Counted from the stretch's first letter, positions 7,105 to 14,744 are shown. The stretch: 17,618 nucleotides of DNA from Burkholderiales bacterium (GCA_025936275.1 JAICTR010000012.1:1-17618), one strand, 5' to 3'. Numbers and translations are program-made. The notes: generated by a model not told the origin, from the letters alone.

Positions 7105-8201
7105 GGGGCTTCCTCGGGAGGGAGAAGGGATTTGCCGTGGCGCACGAACGCGGGCTTCACGACGCGCGCGGCGAGGCGCTTGCCGCGTACGGCGACTTGC
7201 ACGACGCTGCCCGGCGCGATGCCGCGGCGCACGCGCGCGAGCGCGATGGAGCGGCCGAGCGTGGGAGAGAACGTGCCGCTCGTCACCTCGCCGACGTGCT
7301 CCTCGCCGGCGAATACGTCCTGGTGCGCACGCAAAACGCCCGCCGCATCGAGCAGCGCGAGGCCCACGCGCTCGCGCCGCGCGCCGCGCGCGAGGATCGC
7401 CTCGCGGCCGACGAAGTCGCGCTCGCCGCGCAGGTCCACGGTCCAGTCGAGGCCCGCATCGTACGGCGAGGTCGCCGCATCCATGTCCTGGCCGTAGAGG
7501 TTCATGCCGGCCTCCAGGCGCAGCGTGTCGCGCGCGGCGAGCCCGCAGGGCCGCGCGCCCGCGGCGACCAGCGAGCGCCATGTGGAAACCGCTTGCGCGG
7601 CCGGCATCACGATCTCGAATCCGTCTTCGCCGGTGTACCCGGTGCGTGCCACCATGAAATCGGCGACGTGCGATGCGCTGAACGGCGCGAGCGTTCCGGC
7701 CACGGCGCCCACGGCGGGCAGCGCTTGCGCGAGCCGCTCGAGGGCGCGCGGCCCTTGCAACGCGAGGATCGCGAGGTCACCGCGCGGCTCGATCGCGACG
7801 TCCATCGCCCAGCGCGCGCGCAGCGATTCGAGCCAGGCGACGTCCTTCTCCGCGGTGGCGGCGTTCACCACGGCACGGAAGAAATCGTCGCGCACGAGAT
7901 AGACGATGAGGTCGTCGAGCACGCCGCCGTCGTCGGCGAGCATGCAGGAATAGAGCGCCCTGCCCGGCGTCGCGAGCCGGCCGACGTCGTTCGCGAGCGC
8001 CCGGCGCAGGAACGCGCGCGCCTCGCCGCCGCGGACATCGACCACGCGCATGTGCGACACGTCGAAGAGCCCGGCGTCGCGGCGCACCGCGTGGTGCTCC
8101 TCGAGCTGCGAGCCGTAGTGGAGCGGCATCTCCCAGCCGCCGAAATCGACCATGCGCGCCGCGGCTTCACGATGCACCGCGTCGAGCGGCGTCCTCTTCA
8201 C
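7101..8201 (-). CDS. gcvT: Aminomethyltransferase, glycine cleavage T-protein
   Basis: GcvT releases ammonia from the aminomethyl-lipoyl intermediate and makes 5,10-methylenetetrahydrofolate. The protein is 366 residues, standard for the family. Recognisable segments are FGGWEMPLHYG (20-30), DAGLFDVSHM (42-51), the GGVLDDLIVY motif (92-101) with the catalytic aspartate at Asp96/97, and RTGYTGEDGFE near the middle. The start codon is GTG at 8199-8201, supported by GGAGG at 8211-8215 nine bases upstream and by the conserved N-terminus. The gene is first in gcvTHP, directly after the tandem glycine riboswitch and its terminator. Confidence 0.97.
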   Translation of the reverse strand: MKRTPLDAVHREAAARMVDFGGWEMPLHYGSQLEEHHAVRRDAGLFDVSHMRVVDVRGGEARAFLRRALANDVGRLATPGRALYSCMLADDGGVLDDLIVYLVRDDFFRAVVNAATAEKDVAWLESLRARWAMDVAIEPRGDLAILALQGPRALERLAQALPAVGAVAGTLAPFSASHVADFMVARTGYTGEDGFEIVMPAAQAVSTWRSLVAAGARPCGLAARDTLRLEAGMNLYGQDMDAATSPYDAGLDWTVDLRGERDFVGREAILARGARRERVGLALLDAAGVLRAHQDVFAGEEHVGEVTSGTFSPTLGRSIALARVRRGIAPGSVVQVAVRGKRLAARVVKPAFVRHGKSLLPPEEAP

Positions 8202-8210
8202 TGCGGTTCG

Positions 8211-8215
8211 CCTCC
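8211..8215 (-). promoter_or_regulatory. Ribosome binding site deciding the GTG start of gcvT
   Basis: On the minus strand GGAGG is followed by nine bases and the GTG at 8201. It lies after the terminator of the riboswitch, so it is transcribed only when the terminator is bypassed. Confidence 0.7.
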
Positions 8216-8224
8216 GCCAAAATG

Positions 8225-8258
8225 AAAAAGGGCCAGGCGAGCTCGCGCTCCCTGACCC
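8225..8258 (-). terminator. Rho-independent terminator in the gcvT leader (riboswitch expression platform)
   Basis: The RNA arms GGGUCAGG (8251-8258) and CCUGGCCC (8230-8237) form an eight-pair stem including one G-U pair. The inner palindrome CGAGCUCG extends it, and a run of five U follows (8225-8229). It sits between aptamer 2 and the gcvT ribosome binding site. The first base of the stem directly abuts the 3' strand of the aptamer-2 P1 helix (8259-8263), so ligand-stabilised P1 could affect terminator folding. Confidence 0.8.
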
Positions 8259-8452
8259 CTCTGTCCTCGGTACCTGAGAGATCGCGCCGCGTGCGGCCGG
8301 CGCTCGCCCCTTCGGTGGGCGCCGCTTCCGACGGAAGCGCGCCGCTCTCCAGAGTTCCGGGAATCCATTCCCCGGCTCCGATCGGTCCTTTTGCCTGAGA
8401 GTTTGCGGGCGCTACCCCTTCGGCGGCGCCTCGCGGCGCGCTCTCCCGACCG
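8225..8452 (-). ncRNA. Tandem glycine riboswitch (two aptamers plus terminator) of gcvTHP
   Basis: Two glycine aptamers lie in series in the gcvT leader. Aptamer 1 (8383-8452) closes with CGGUC/GACCG and holds GGGAGAG, CCGAAGGGGUAG and CUCUCAGGCAAAAGGAC. Aptamer 2 (8259-8354) closes with CUCUG/CAGAG and holds GGAGAG, a seven-pair hairpin CGCUUCC/GGAAGCG, CACCGAAGGGGC and CUCUCAGGUACCGAGGAC. These conserved blocks (GGAGAG, CCGAAGG, CUCUCAGG) define the class. About 28 bases separate the aptamers. The terminator at 8225-8258 is the likely expression platform. In known gcvT examples glycine binding turns expression on; I infer the same here. Confidence 0.95.
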
Positions 8453-8462
8453 GATGCGGCCG

Positions 8463-8491
8463 ATTCTCGGCGAACTACAGGAGCTTGTCCA
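8463..8491 (-). promoter_or_regulatory. Candidate gcvTHP promoter overlapping the 3' end of paoC
   Basis: The minus strand has TGGACA at 8486-8491 (five of six matches to TTGACA), a 17-base spacer, then GAGAAT at 8463-8468 (four of six to TATAAT). The predicted transcription start at about 8455-8457 lies just before the first base of aptamer 1 (8452). The -35 is inside the codons for the last residues of paoC (stop 8475-8477). The exact 17-base spacing and the fit to the riboswitch start support the call; the -10 is imperfect. Confidence 0.5.
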
Positions 8492-10643
8492 GCGTGATCG
8501 GCAGGTCGCGGATGCGCCGGCCGGTCGCGTGCCACACGGCGTTGGCGATCGCGGCGGCGACCCCGGTGATGCCGATCTCCCCGATGCCTCGTGCGCCGAG
8601 CGGATTGAAGCGCGTGTCGTCCTCGTCGACCATCCAGGCGTCGATCTCGCCCACGTCCGCGTTCACCGGCACGTGGTACTCCGCGAGGTTCCCGTTCACG
8701 TAGCGCCCGCTCGAGGGATCGAGCAGGCTCTCCTCCATCAGCGCCATGCCGATGCCCCAGACGATGCCGCCCTGCAGCTGGTTGGCGGCGGTCTTCGCGT
8801 TGAGCACGCGGCCCACGCTGTACGCCCCGACCACGCGCGGCACCCGCACGATGCCGAGCTCGGGATCCACGCGCACCTCGGCGAACACCGCTCCGAACGA
8901 TCGCGCCGCGAACGGCTGCTCGTCCTCGCTCGCGTCGGGATGGGACTCGCCGTGCGCCTCGGTCGCCGTGGGTTGCGATGCGGCGAGCGCGCGCCAAGCG
9001 CTGCGGCGCCCCGCGTCGTCGGCCGCGTCGAGCCAGCGGCGATCCTGCTTCGCGAGCGCATCGCGCAACCGGGTGCACGCGGCTCGCACCGCGGGAGCGA
9101 CGCTCGCGACCGTCATCGAGCCCGCCGAGATCGGCGCGCGCGGCCAGCGCGTGTCGCCAAGCTCGAAGCGCACGAGGTCCACCGGAATCGCGAGCGCATC
9201 GGCGGCGACCTGCGTCATCACCGTATAGGTGCCGGTGCCGATCTCCTGCGTGCCGCAACGCACCACCGCCGTGCCGTCGCGCGCGAGCGAAGCGCTCGCC
9301 TGCGCCGGCTGGCGGTGCGCGGGGTATGTCGCCGTCGCCATTCCCCAGCCAACCTGCCACGGGCCTTCATGCATCGAGCGCGGCTTCGCATCGCGCCGCT
9401 CCCAGCCGAAGCGACGCGAAGCCTGCCGGTAGCACTCGCGCAGGCGCTTGCTCGACCACGGCCGGCCGGTGTCCGGCTCGCGCTCGGCATGGTTGCGCAG
9501 CCGCAGCTCGAGCGGATCGATCGACAGGCGCTCGGCGAGCTCGTCCATCGCGCATTCGATCGCGAACGTGCCGGTGCTTTCGCCCGGCGCGCGCATGAAG
9601 GTCGGCGTGCCGAGGTTGAGCTTCACCAGGCGCTGCGTGACGGAGCCGTTGGGATAGGCGTAGAGAGCGCGCGTGGGCGAGGTCGCGACCTCGACGAAAT
9701 CCTCGAAGCTCGAGGTGTGCGAGATCACGTCGTGGCACACGGCGATGAGGCGCCCGTCGCGCGACGCGCCCAGCTCGATGCGCTGCTCGGTGCGCGGCCT
9801 TCCGCCCACCGGGCCGAACATCTGCGGCCGCTCGAGGGCGAGCTTCACGGGCCGGCCGACGGCTTTCGCCGCCATCGCCGCGAGCATCACGTGCGACCAC
9901 GTCGAGCCCTTGCAGCCGAAGCCGCCGCCCACGAAGGGCGAGATCACACGCACGTTCCCTGTGGGGATGCCCAGCGTCTTCGCGACCGTGTCGCGCACGC
10001 CCGAGACGTACTGTGTCGAATCCCAGAGCGTGAGGCGATCGCCCTCCCAGCGCGCGACCGTCGCGTGGGGCTCCATCGGATTGTGATGCTCGTAGGGCGT
10101 GGTGTAGGTCGCGGCGATCCGCACCGGCGCCGAGTCGAGCGCACTCGCGCCCTCGCCCCACGTCGTGTCGGGGGGGCCGCGCACGGTCTTCCGCGGCGGG
10201 TACGCGCCGCCCCTCGCCGCCTCGAAGTCGAGCGCCGCGGGGCCGCGCTCGTACGCCACCTCGATGTGCGAGGCGGCCTCCTGCGCATGCTCCAGGGTAT
10301 CGGCCACCACGACCGCGATCGGCTCGCCGTTGTAGCGCACCGCATCGTCCTGCAGCAGCGACATCTCGCGTCCGGCCGGCGGCTTCACCGCCGCGCGTCC
10401 CTGCTGCGGGAGGCGCTCGACGTTCAGGTGCGTGAGGACGCGCAGCACGCCGGGCATCGTTTCGGCGGCACGCGTGTCGATGCGCGCGATGCGCCCCGCC
10501 GCGATGCGGCTCTGCACGATCAGCGCACGGCACGTGTCCTTCGGCTGGAACTCCGCGGCATAGGTGGCGCTACCGCTCACCTTGTGCGGCCCGTCGACCC
10601 GGTCGAGCGGAAGGCCGATCGGCGAAGCGGCGCCGGGGCTCAT
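8475..10643 (-). CDS. paoC: Molybdenum-binding subunit of a PaoABC-like aldehyde oxidoreductase
   Basis: This 722-residue protein is the catalytic subunit of a xanthine-oxidase-family molybdenum hydroxylase. It would hydroxylate an aldehyde or aromatic substrate with water and send electrons to the FeS subunit. It opens with the aldehyde-oxidase N-terminal domain (LDRVDGPHKVSGSATYAAEF). The cofactor-binding loops are visible as FVGGGFGCKG and FMRAPGE (Arg351). The catalytic glutamate is Glu689 in GARGIGEIGITG, close to the position known for E. coli PaoC (a 732-residue protein). The ATG at 10643 overlaps the paoB stop as ATGA. No signal peptide is seen, as expected if it is exported as a complex with the Tat-bearing small subunit. 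No XdhC/PaoD-type chaperone gene follows; the riboswitch starts 22 bases after the stop. Confidence 0.93.
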   Translation of the reverse strand: MSPGAASPIGLPLDRVDGPHKVSGSATYAAEFQPKDTCRALIVQSRIAAGRIARIDTRAAETMPGVLRVLTHLNVERLPQQGRAAVKPPAGREMSLLQDDAVRYNGEPIAVVVADTLEHAQEAASHIEVAYERGPAALDFEAARGGAYPPRKTVRGPPDTTWGEGASALDSAPVRIAATYTTPYEHHNPMEPHATVARWEGDRLTLWDSTQYVSGVRDTVAKTLGIPTGNVRVISPFVGGGFGCKGSTWSHVMLAAMAAKAVGRPVKLALERPQMFGPVGGRPRTEQRIELGASRDGRLIAVCHDVISHTSSFEDFVEVATSPTRALYAYPNGSVTQRLVKLNLGTPTFMRAPGESTGTFAIECAMDELAERLSIDPLELRLRNHAEREPDTGRPWSSKRLRECYRQASRRFGWERRDAKPRSMHEGPWQVGWGMATATYPAHRQPAQASASLARDGTAVVRCGTQEIGTGTYTVMTQVAADALAIPVDLVRFELGDTRWPRAPISAGSMTVASVAPAVRAACTRLRDALAKQDRRWLDAADDAGRRSAWRALAASQPTATEAHGESHPDASEDEQPFAARSFGAVFAEVRVDPELGIVRVPRVVGAYSVGRVLNAKTAANQLQGGIVWGIGMALMEESLLDPSSGRYVNGNLAEYHVPVNADVGEIDAWMVDEDDTRFNPLGARGIGEIGITGVAAAIANAVWHATGRRIRDLPITLDKLL

Positions 10644-11623
10644 GCGATTCCCGCCGCGACGCGCAGCGCACGCGCCACCGTACGCTGCGCGAGGGTCACC
10701 TTGAACGCGTTGTCGCGGTAGGGTCGCGCCCCGGCAACGCTCGCGCGCGCCGCCGCGTCGAACGCCGCCTCGCCAGGCGTCGCGCCGCGCAGCAAGGCTT
10801 CCGCCTCGCGCGCGCGCCACGGCTTGTGCGCGACGCCGCCCAGGGCGATGCGCGCCTCGTGCACGCGCCCGTCGCGAAGGTCGAGGGCTGCCGCGACGGA
10901 AACCAGCGCGAACGCGTAGCTCGCGCGGTCGCGCACCTTGAGATAGGTCGACGCGCGCGCGAACGAACCGGGCGGGATCTCCACCGCGACGACCAGCTCG
11001 GCGGGCTCGAGCGTCGTGTCGCGCTGCGGGGTCGCGCCCGGCAGGCGATGGAAATCCTCCATCGGCATGCGCCTCGCGCCGCGCGGCCCGTGCACTTCGA
11101 CCACCGCCTCGAGCGCCGCGAGCGCCACCGCCATGTCGGAGGGATGGGTCGCGATGCACTGCTCGCTCGCGCCGAGGATCGCGTGGATGCGGTTGCGCCC
11201 TTCGCGCGCGGCGCAGCCCGAGCCGGGCCGTCGCTTGTTGCAGGCGTCGAAGGCGGCATCCATGAAGTAGTAGCAGCGCGTGCGCTGCAGGAGGTTGCCG
11301 CCCGTAGTCGCCATGTTGCGCAACTGCGGCGAGGCGCCCGAAAGCAGCGCCCGCGAAAGCAGCGGATGGCGCTCGCGCACCAGCGGGTGATTCGCGCAAT
11401 CGGCGTTCGGCACCAGCGCACCGATGCGCACGCCGCCTTCGCGCGTCTCGGTGATGCGGTCGAGCGGCAAGCGGCTGATGTCGACGATCCGCAGCGGCCG
11501 CTCGACCTCGCTCTTCATCAGGTCCACGAGGTTGGTGCCGCCGGCGAGGAAGCGCGCGTCCGGCCCGCTCGCCGCGATCGCGTCTTCAATGCGGTCGGCG
11601 CGGAGATAGGCGAAGGGTTGCAC
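10640..11623 (-). CDS. paoB: FAD-binding subunit with a [4Fe-4S]-type cysteine insert, PaoB-like
   Basis: This is the medium, FAD-binding subunit (327 residues) that passes electrons from the FeS subunit to the final acceptor. FLAGGTNLVDLMK (25-37) is the FAD-binding N-terminal motif, and TTGGNLLQRTRC follows at about 106-117. A cysteine-rich insert has Cys117, Cys128 (DACNKRRPGSGC), Cys137 and Cys156. The same insert in E. coli PaoB carries a [4Fe-4S] cluster and is lacking in most xanthine dehydrogenases, so it places this enzyme with PaoABC/YagTSR. The start is GTG at 11621-11623, six bases after the paoA stop, with a weak AGGCGG upstream. Its stop overlaps the paoC start by four bases. 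Confidence 0.92.
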   Translation of the reverse strand: MQPFAYLRADRIEDAIAASGPDARFLAGGTNLVDLMKSEVERPLRIVDISRLPLDRITETREGGVRIGALVPNADCANHPLVRERHPLLSRALLSGASPQLRNMATTGGNLLQRTRCYYFMDAAFDACNKRRPGSGCAAREGRNRIHAILGASEQCIATHPSDMAVALAALEAVVEVHGPRGARRMPMEDFHRLPGATPQRDTTLEPAELVVAVEIPPGSFARASTYLKVRDRASYAFALVSVAAALDLRDGRVHEARIALGGVAHKPWRAREAEALLRGATPGEAAFDAAARASVAGARPYRDNAFKVTLAQRTVARALRVAAGIA

Positions 11624-11629
11624 GGCCGC

Positions 11630-12358
11630 CTAGGCGCGGCGCGCCGCGTCGCGCGCGGCCGCCACGATGTTCACGTAGGCGCCGCAGCGGCAGAGGTTGC
11701 CGCTCATGCGCTCGCGGATTTCCGCATCGTCCAGGAGCGGGGCCGCATCGAGGTCCGCCGTGACCGCGCTCGCATCGCCGCGCCGCGCCTCCTCGAGCAT
11801 CGCGACGCACGAGATCACCTGCCCCGGCGTGCAGTAGCCGCACTGGAAACCATCGTGGGCGACGAAGGCCGCCTGCACCGGATGCAGCTTCCCGCCCGCG
11901 GCGAGGCCTTCGATCGTCGTCACCTCCCGCCCCTCCTGCGCGATGGCGAGCGCGAGGCACGAATTGATGCGGCGGCCGTCCACCAGCACGGTGCAGGCGC
12001 CGCATTGGCCGTGGCCGCAGCCCTTCTTGCTTCCGCCAAGGCCGAGGTGGTCGCGCAATGCGTCGAGGAGGGAGACGCGCGGATCGAGCCGCAAGGCGTG
12101 CACCTGCCCGTTGACGCGCAATCGCATCTCGCTCTCGCCGCCTGCGGCCTGCGCGGGCATCGCCGCCTCGGACATCGGCAGGCGCACCTCGGCCGCGATG
12201 CCGGTGGTGAGCGCGCCGGTATGGATCAGGAAGCGGCGCCGCGAGACGCTGGCGGGATCGCGGGGAGGAGGTTCCAAGAAGGACGTGCGGCGCGAACGGG
12301 GATCGCCTGTCCCAGCAATCGGCGTACCCGCCGTGCACCCGCGCTTTCGAGGGTGCAC
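11630..12358 (-). CDS. paoA: Tat-exported 2Fe-2S subunit of a PaoABC-like aldehyde oxidoreductase
   Basis: This is the small electron-transfer subunit with two [2Fe-2S] clusters. With the GTG start at 12358 it has 242 residues. The twin-arginine motif SRRRFLI is at residues 39-45, followed by a hydrophobic stretch, so the complex is probably periplasmic. The plant-type ferredoxin cysteines are Cys114, Cys119, Cys122 and Cys134; the second cluster has Cys173, Cys176, Cys223 and Cys225 (CRCGAY). Overall order and motifs follow E. coli PaoA (about 229 residues). The start is uncertain: the GTG lies in one arm of a 9-bp inverted repeat with no Shine-Dalgarno, and an in-frame TTG at 12277 (215 residues, RR at 13-15) gives a more usual Tat N-region. 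The frame is open upstream only to a TAA at 12398-12400. Confidence 0.9.
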   Translation of the reverse strand: MHPRKRGCTAGTPIAGTGDPRSRRTSFLEPPPRDPASVSRRRFLIHTGALTTGIAAEVRLPMSEAAMPAQAAGGESEMRLRVNGQVHALRLDPRVSLLDALRDHLGLGGSKKGCGHGQCGACTVLVDGRRINSCLALAIAQEGREVTTIEGLAAGGKLHPVQAAFVAHDGFQCGYCTPGQVISCVAMLEEARRGDASAVTADLDAAPLLDDAEIRERMSGNLCRCGAYVNIVAAARDAARRA

Positions 12359-12359
12359 G
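12332..12359. repeat. Perfect 9-bp inverted repeat before paoA
   Basis: CGTGCACCC at 12332-12340 and GGGTGCACG at 12351-12359 are exact inverse complements around a 10-base spacer. It lies between the histidine-kinase stop (12411) and the Tat motif of paoA, and covers the GTG assumed as the longest paoA start. No T-run follows on either strand, so it is not a canonical terminator; an operator or leader hairpin is possible. Confidence 0.6.
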
Positions 12360-12410
12360 CGCGCGCCGCTGCAACGCTTACGCAGGTGCGGAACGGCTTA
12401 CCCGCGCGGG

Positions 12411-14744
12411 CTACGCGGGCGTGGAATCGATCAGCGCGAAGAGCTCGGTCGGGATGACCGGCTTCACCAGGTGGCCGTCGAAACCGGCGTCGGCGGAACG
12501 GCGCCGGTCCTCCTCCTGGCCGTAGCCGGTGAGCGCATAGAGGCGCATGCCGGCGGGCCTCGGCATCACGGCGATGCGGGCGGCGACATCGTAGCCGCTC
12601 ATCCCGGGAAGGCCGATGTCGAGGAGGACGATGTCTGGCCGATCCTCGGCGATCCGTTGCAGGGCCGATTCACCATCGTGGGCGATGGTCACGTCGTGGC
12701 CGGTCATGCGCAGCAGCATCGCGAGGCTGGAGGCGGCGTCCTCGTTGTCGTCGACGACGAGGATCGAGCGCTTCTCGCCGGCATGCGGCGCCTCGCCGGA
12801 CGATTCGTCGCCGGGAGGGCCGAGCTCCGCCTCGAGCCGCGGCAAACGCACCTCGAACTGCGCGCCGCGCCCCGTGCCCTCGCTGCGTGCGGCGATCGAG
12901 CCGCCGTGCAACGTGACGATGCGCCGGGCGAGCGTGAGGCCGATGCCCAGGCCGCCCTCGGAGCGGTCCAGCGTGCGCTCGCCCTGCGCGAAGAGGTCGA
13001 AGACGCGCTCGAGGAGGTACGGCGGGATGCCCACGCCGTTGTCGGTGACGCACACCACGCAATCGTCGCCCGCCTGGCGCGTGGCGACCTCGATGCGGCC
13101 GCCCTCGGGCGTGTACTTCGCCGCGTTGTTGAGGAGGTTCACCATCACCTGCGTGAGGCGCGTCATGTCGCCGTGCACCGGCAGCGGCCGCTCCGCGAGC
13201 CGCAGCTCGAGCGCCTCGCGGCGTGCATCGATGAGCGGCCGGCTCGCCTCGATCGCGCGGTTCACCGCCTCGTTGAGGTCCATGGGCTCGCCCCGCATGC
13301 GCAGCTTGCCGCGCGTGATGCGGCTCACGTCGAGGAGGTCGTCCACGAGGCGTGCGAGCTGCGTGGTCTGGCGCTCGATCACCGCGCGCGACCATGCGAC
13401 GTCGGGCGGAAGGTCGCGGTGCGCGCCCATGATCGTGATCGCATTGCGGATCGGGGCGAGCGGATTCCTCAGCTCGTGGGCGAGCATCGCGAGGAACTCG
13501 GTGAGGCGGCGCCCCTGCTGCTCGAGGCTCTCCATGCGCTTGCGGTCGGTCATGTCGCGCATGATCTCCGCGAAGCCGCGCAGGCGCCCGTCCTGGTCGT
13601 GGAGCGCGGTGATGATGGTCTCCGCCCAGAAGCGCTCGCCGTCCTTGCGCATGCGCCAGCCGAGGTCCTCGGCGCGGCGGTTGAGCTTCGCCTGGCGCAG
13701 CTCCTCGGCCGGGCGGCCCGCGGCCACGTCCTCGGGCGGATAGAAGCGCTCGAACGACTGGCCGACGATCTGCGCCTCGGTGTACATCATCATGCGGCCC
13801 GCGCCGCTGTTCCAGCTCGTGACGCGGCCCACAGGATCGAGCATCACGATCGCGTAATCCTCGATGCCCTCGAGGAGCAGGCGGAAGCGCTCCTCGCTCT
13901 CGCGCAGCCGCTCCTCCTGCGCGCGCCGCTCCGAGAGGTCGCGCGTGATCTTGGAGAAGCCGCGCAGGTGGCCGTCGCGATCGCGCAGCGCCGTGATCAC
14001 CACGTTCGCCCAGAAGCGGCTGCCGTCCTTGCGCAGGCGCCAGCCCTCGTCCTCGAAGTGGCCGGTGCGCTCCGCTTCGCGCAGCTCGGTCGTCGGCCAT
14101 TGGCGCGCGATCGCCTCCTGCGGATAGAAGATCGAGAAATGCTTGCCGATGACCTCCGCCGCTTCGTATCCCTTGATGCGGCGCGCGCCCTGGTTCCAGC
14201 TCACCACGCGCCCCTCGGTATCGAGCATGAAGATGGCGTAGTCCTGGACGCCCTCGACCAGCACGCGGAAGCGCTCCTCGCTCTCGCGCAGCCGCTCCTC
14301 GTTGCGGCGCCGCTCGGAGAGGTCGCGCGTCACCTTGGCGAAGCCGGAGAGGCGGCCCTCGTCGTCGCGCATCGCGGTGATCACCACGTTCGCCCAGAAG
14401 CGGCTGCCGTCCTTGCGCAACCGCCAGCCCTCGTCCTCGAACCGGCCGAGCTGCGCGGCGGTCTCCAGCTCGTACTGCGGCCAGCCCCGTTCGTTCGCCT
14501 CGCGCGGATAGAACATCGAGAAGTGGCGGCCGATCGCCTCCTGGCGGGTATAGCCCTTCAGGCGCTCGGCACCGGCGTTCCAGGTGAGGATGTGCCCCGA
14601 GGTATCGAGGAGGAAGATCGCGTAGTCGCGCACCGACTCGACCAGGCGGCGGAACGGCTCCTCGCCCCACACCTCCCTCGGCAGGTCGTAGTCTCCGGCG
14701 CCCGGGGGCCTCACGGTCCCGGCTTTCGATTCTGAATCGGCCAT
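12411..14744 (-). CDS. Hybrid sensor histidine kinase: three PAS, HisKA, HATPase, receiver
   Basis: This 777-residue hybrid sensor kinase has no clear membrane segment, so it is probably cytosolic. Three PAS domains with C-terminal PAC segments occupy about 30-143, 158-271 and 286-399, each unit exactly 128 residues from the next (DYAI at 40, 168 and 296). HisKA follows with the phospho-acceptor His423 in AHELRNPLAP. The HATPase domain (about 520-636) has the N-box NLLNNAAKYTPEG, DNGVGIP and GGLGIGLTLA. The C-terminal receiver (about 659-775) has Asp665/Asp666, the phospho-acceptor Asp709 in LLDIGLPG, Thr739 and Lys761. The signal and output are unknown: no separate response regulator or DNA-binding domain is present. 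PAS1 and PAS2 are nearly identical, including 43 identical bases at 13993-14035 and 14377-14419. It precedes paoABC on the same strand with 52 bases between, so co-transcription is possible. Confidence 0.95.
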   Translation of the reverse strand: MADSESKAGTVRPPGAGDYDLPREVWGEEPFRRLVESVRDYAIFLLDTSGHILTWNAGAERLKGYTRQEAIGRHFSMFYPREANERGWPQYELETAAQLGRFEDEGWRLRKDGSRFWANVVITAMRDDEGRLSGFAKVTRDLSERRRNEERLRESEERFRVLVEGVQDYAIFMLDTEGRVVSWNQGARRIKGYEAAEVIGKHFSIFYPQEAIARQWPTTELREAERTGHFEDEGWRLRKDGSRFWANVVITALRDRDGHLRGFSKITRDLSERRAQEERLRESEERFRLLLEGIEDYAIVMLDPVGRVTSWNSGAGRMMMYTEAQIVGQSFERFYPPEDVAAGRPAEELRQAKLNRRAEDLGWRMRKDGERFWAETIITALHDQDGRLRGFAEIMRDMTDRKRMESLEQQGRRLTEFLAMLAHELRNPLAPIRNAITIMGAHRDLPPDVAWSRAVIERQTTQLARLVDDLLDVSRITRGKLRMRGEPMDLNEAVNRAIEASRPLIDARREALELRLAERPLPVHGDMTRLTQVMVNLLNNAAKYTPEGGRIEVATRQAGDDCVVCVTDNGVGIPPYLLERVFDLFAQGERTLDRSEGGLGIGLTLARRIVTLHGGSIAARSEGTGRGAQFEVRLPRLEAELGPPGDESSGEAPHAGEKRSILVVDDNEDAASSLAMLLRMTGHDVTIAHDGESALQRIAEDRPDIVLLDIGLPGMSGYDVAARIAVMPRPAGMRLYALTGYGQEEDRRRSADAGFDGHLVKPVIPTELFALIDSTPA
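13490..14655 (-). repeat. Three 384-bp tandem units encoding PAS domains
   Basis: The PAS-encoding part of the kinase gene has a 384-base period (128 codons). Two identical blocks show this at DNA level: 43 bases at 13993-14035 and 14377-14419, and 36 bases at 13881-13916 and 14265-14300, both exactly 384 apart. The third unit (about 13550-13890) keeps the period but is more diverged. Outer limits are approximate. Confidence 0.75.

Noticed and set aside
8391..10721. 776-residue open frame on the + strand opposite paoC
   Set aside because: It runs through the riboswitch and lies fully antisense to a gene with clear motifs; the composition is typical of GC-driven open frames.
8475..11399. 974-residue extension of PaoC
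   Set aside because: The added N-terminal part overlaps paoB in another frame. The conserved N-terminus LDRVDGPHKVSG lies just after the ATG at 10643.
12401..12419. Hairpin CCCGCG/CGCGGG around the kinase stop as a terminator
   Set aside because: The stem has six pairs and encloses the stop codon, with no T-run after it on the minus strand; in this GC content it can arise by chance.
11943..14735. 930-residue open frame on the + strand opposite the histidine kinase
   Set aside because: It is an antisense shadow of the kinase in GC-rich DNA. Its Arg/Ala/Leu/His-rich content and internal repeats mirror the PAS units, and it has no domain or ribosome binding site of its own.
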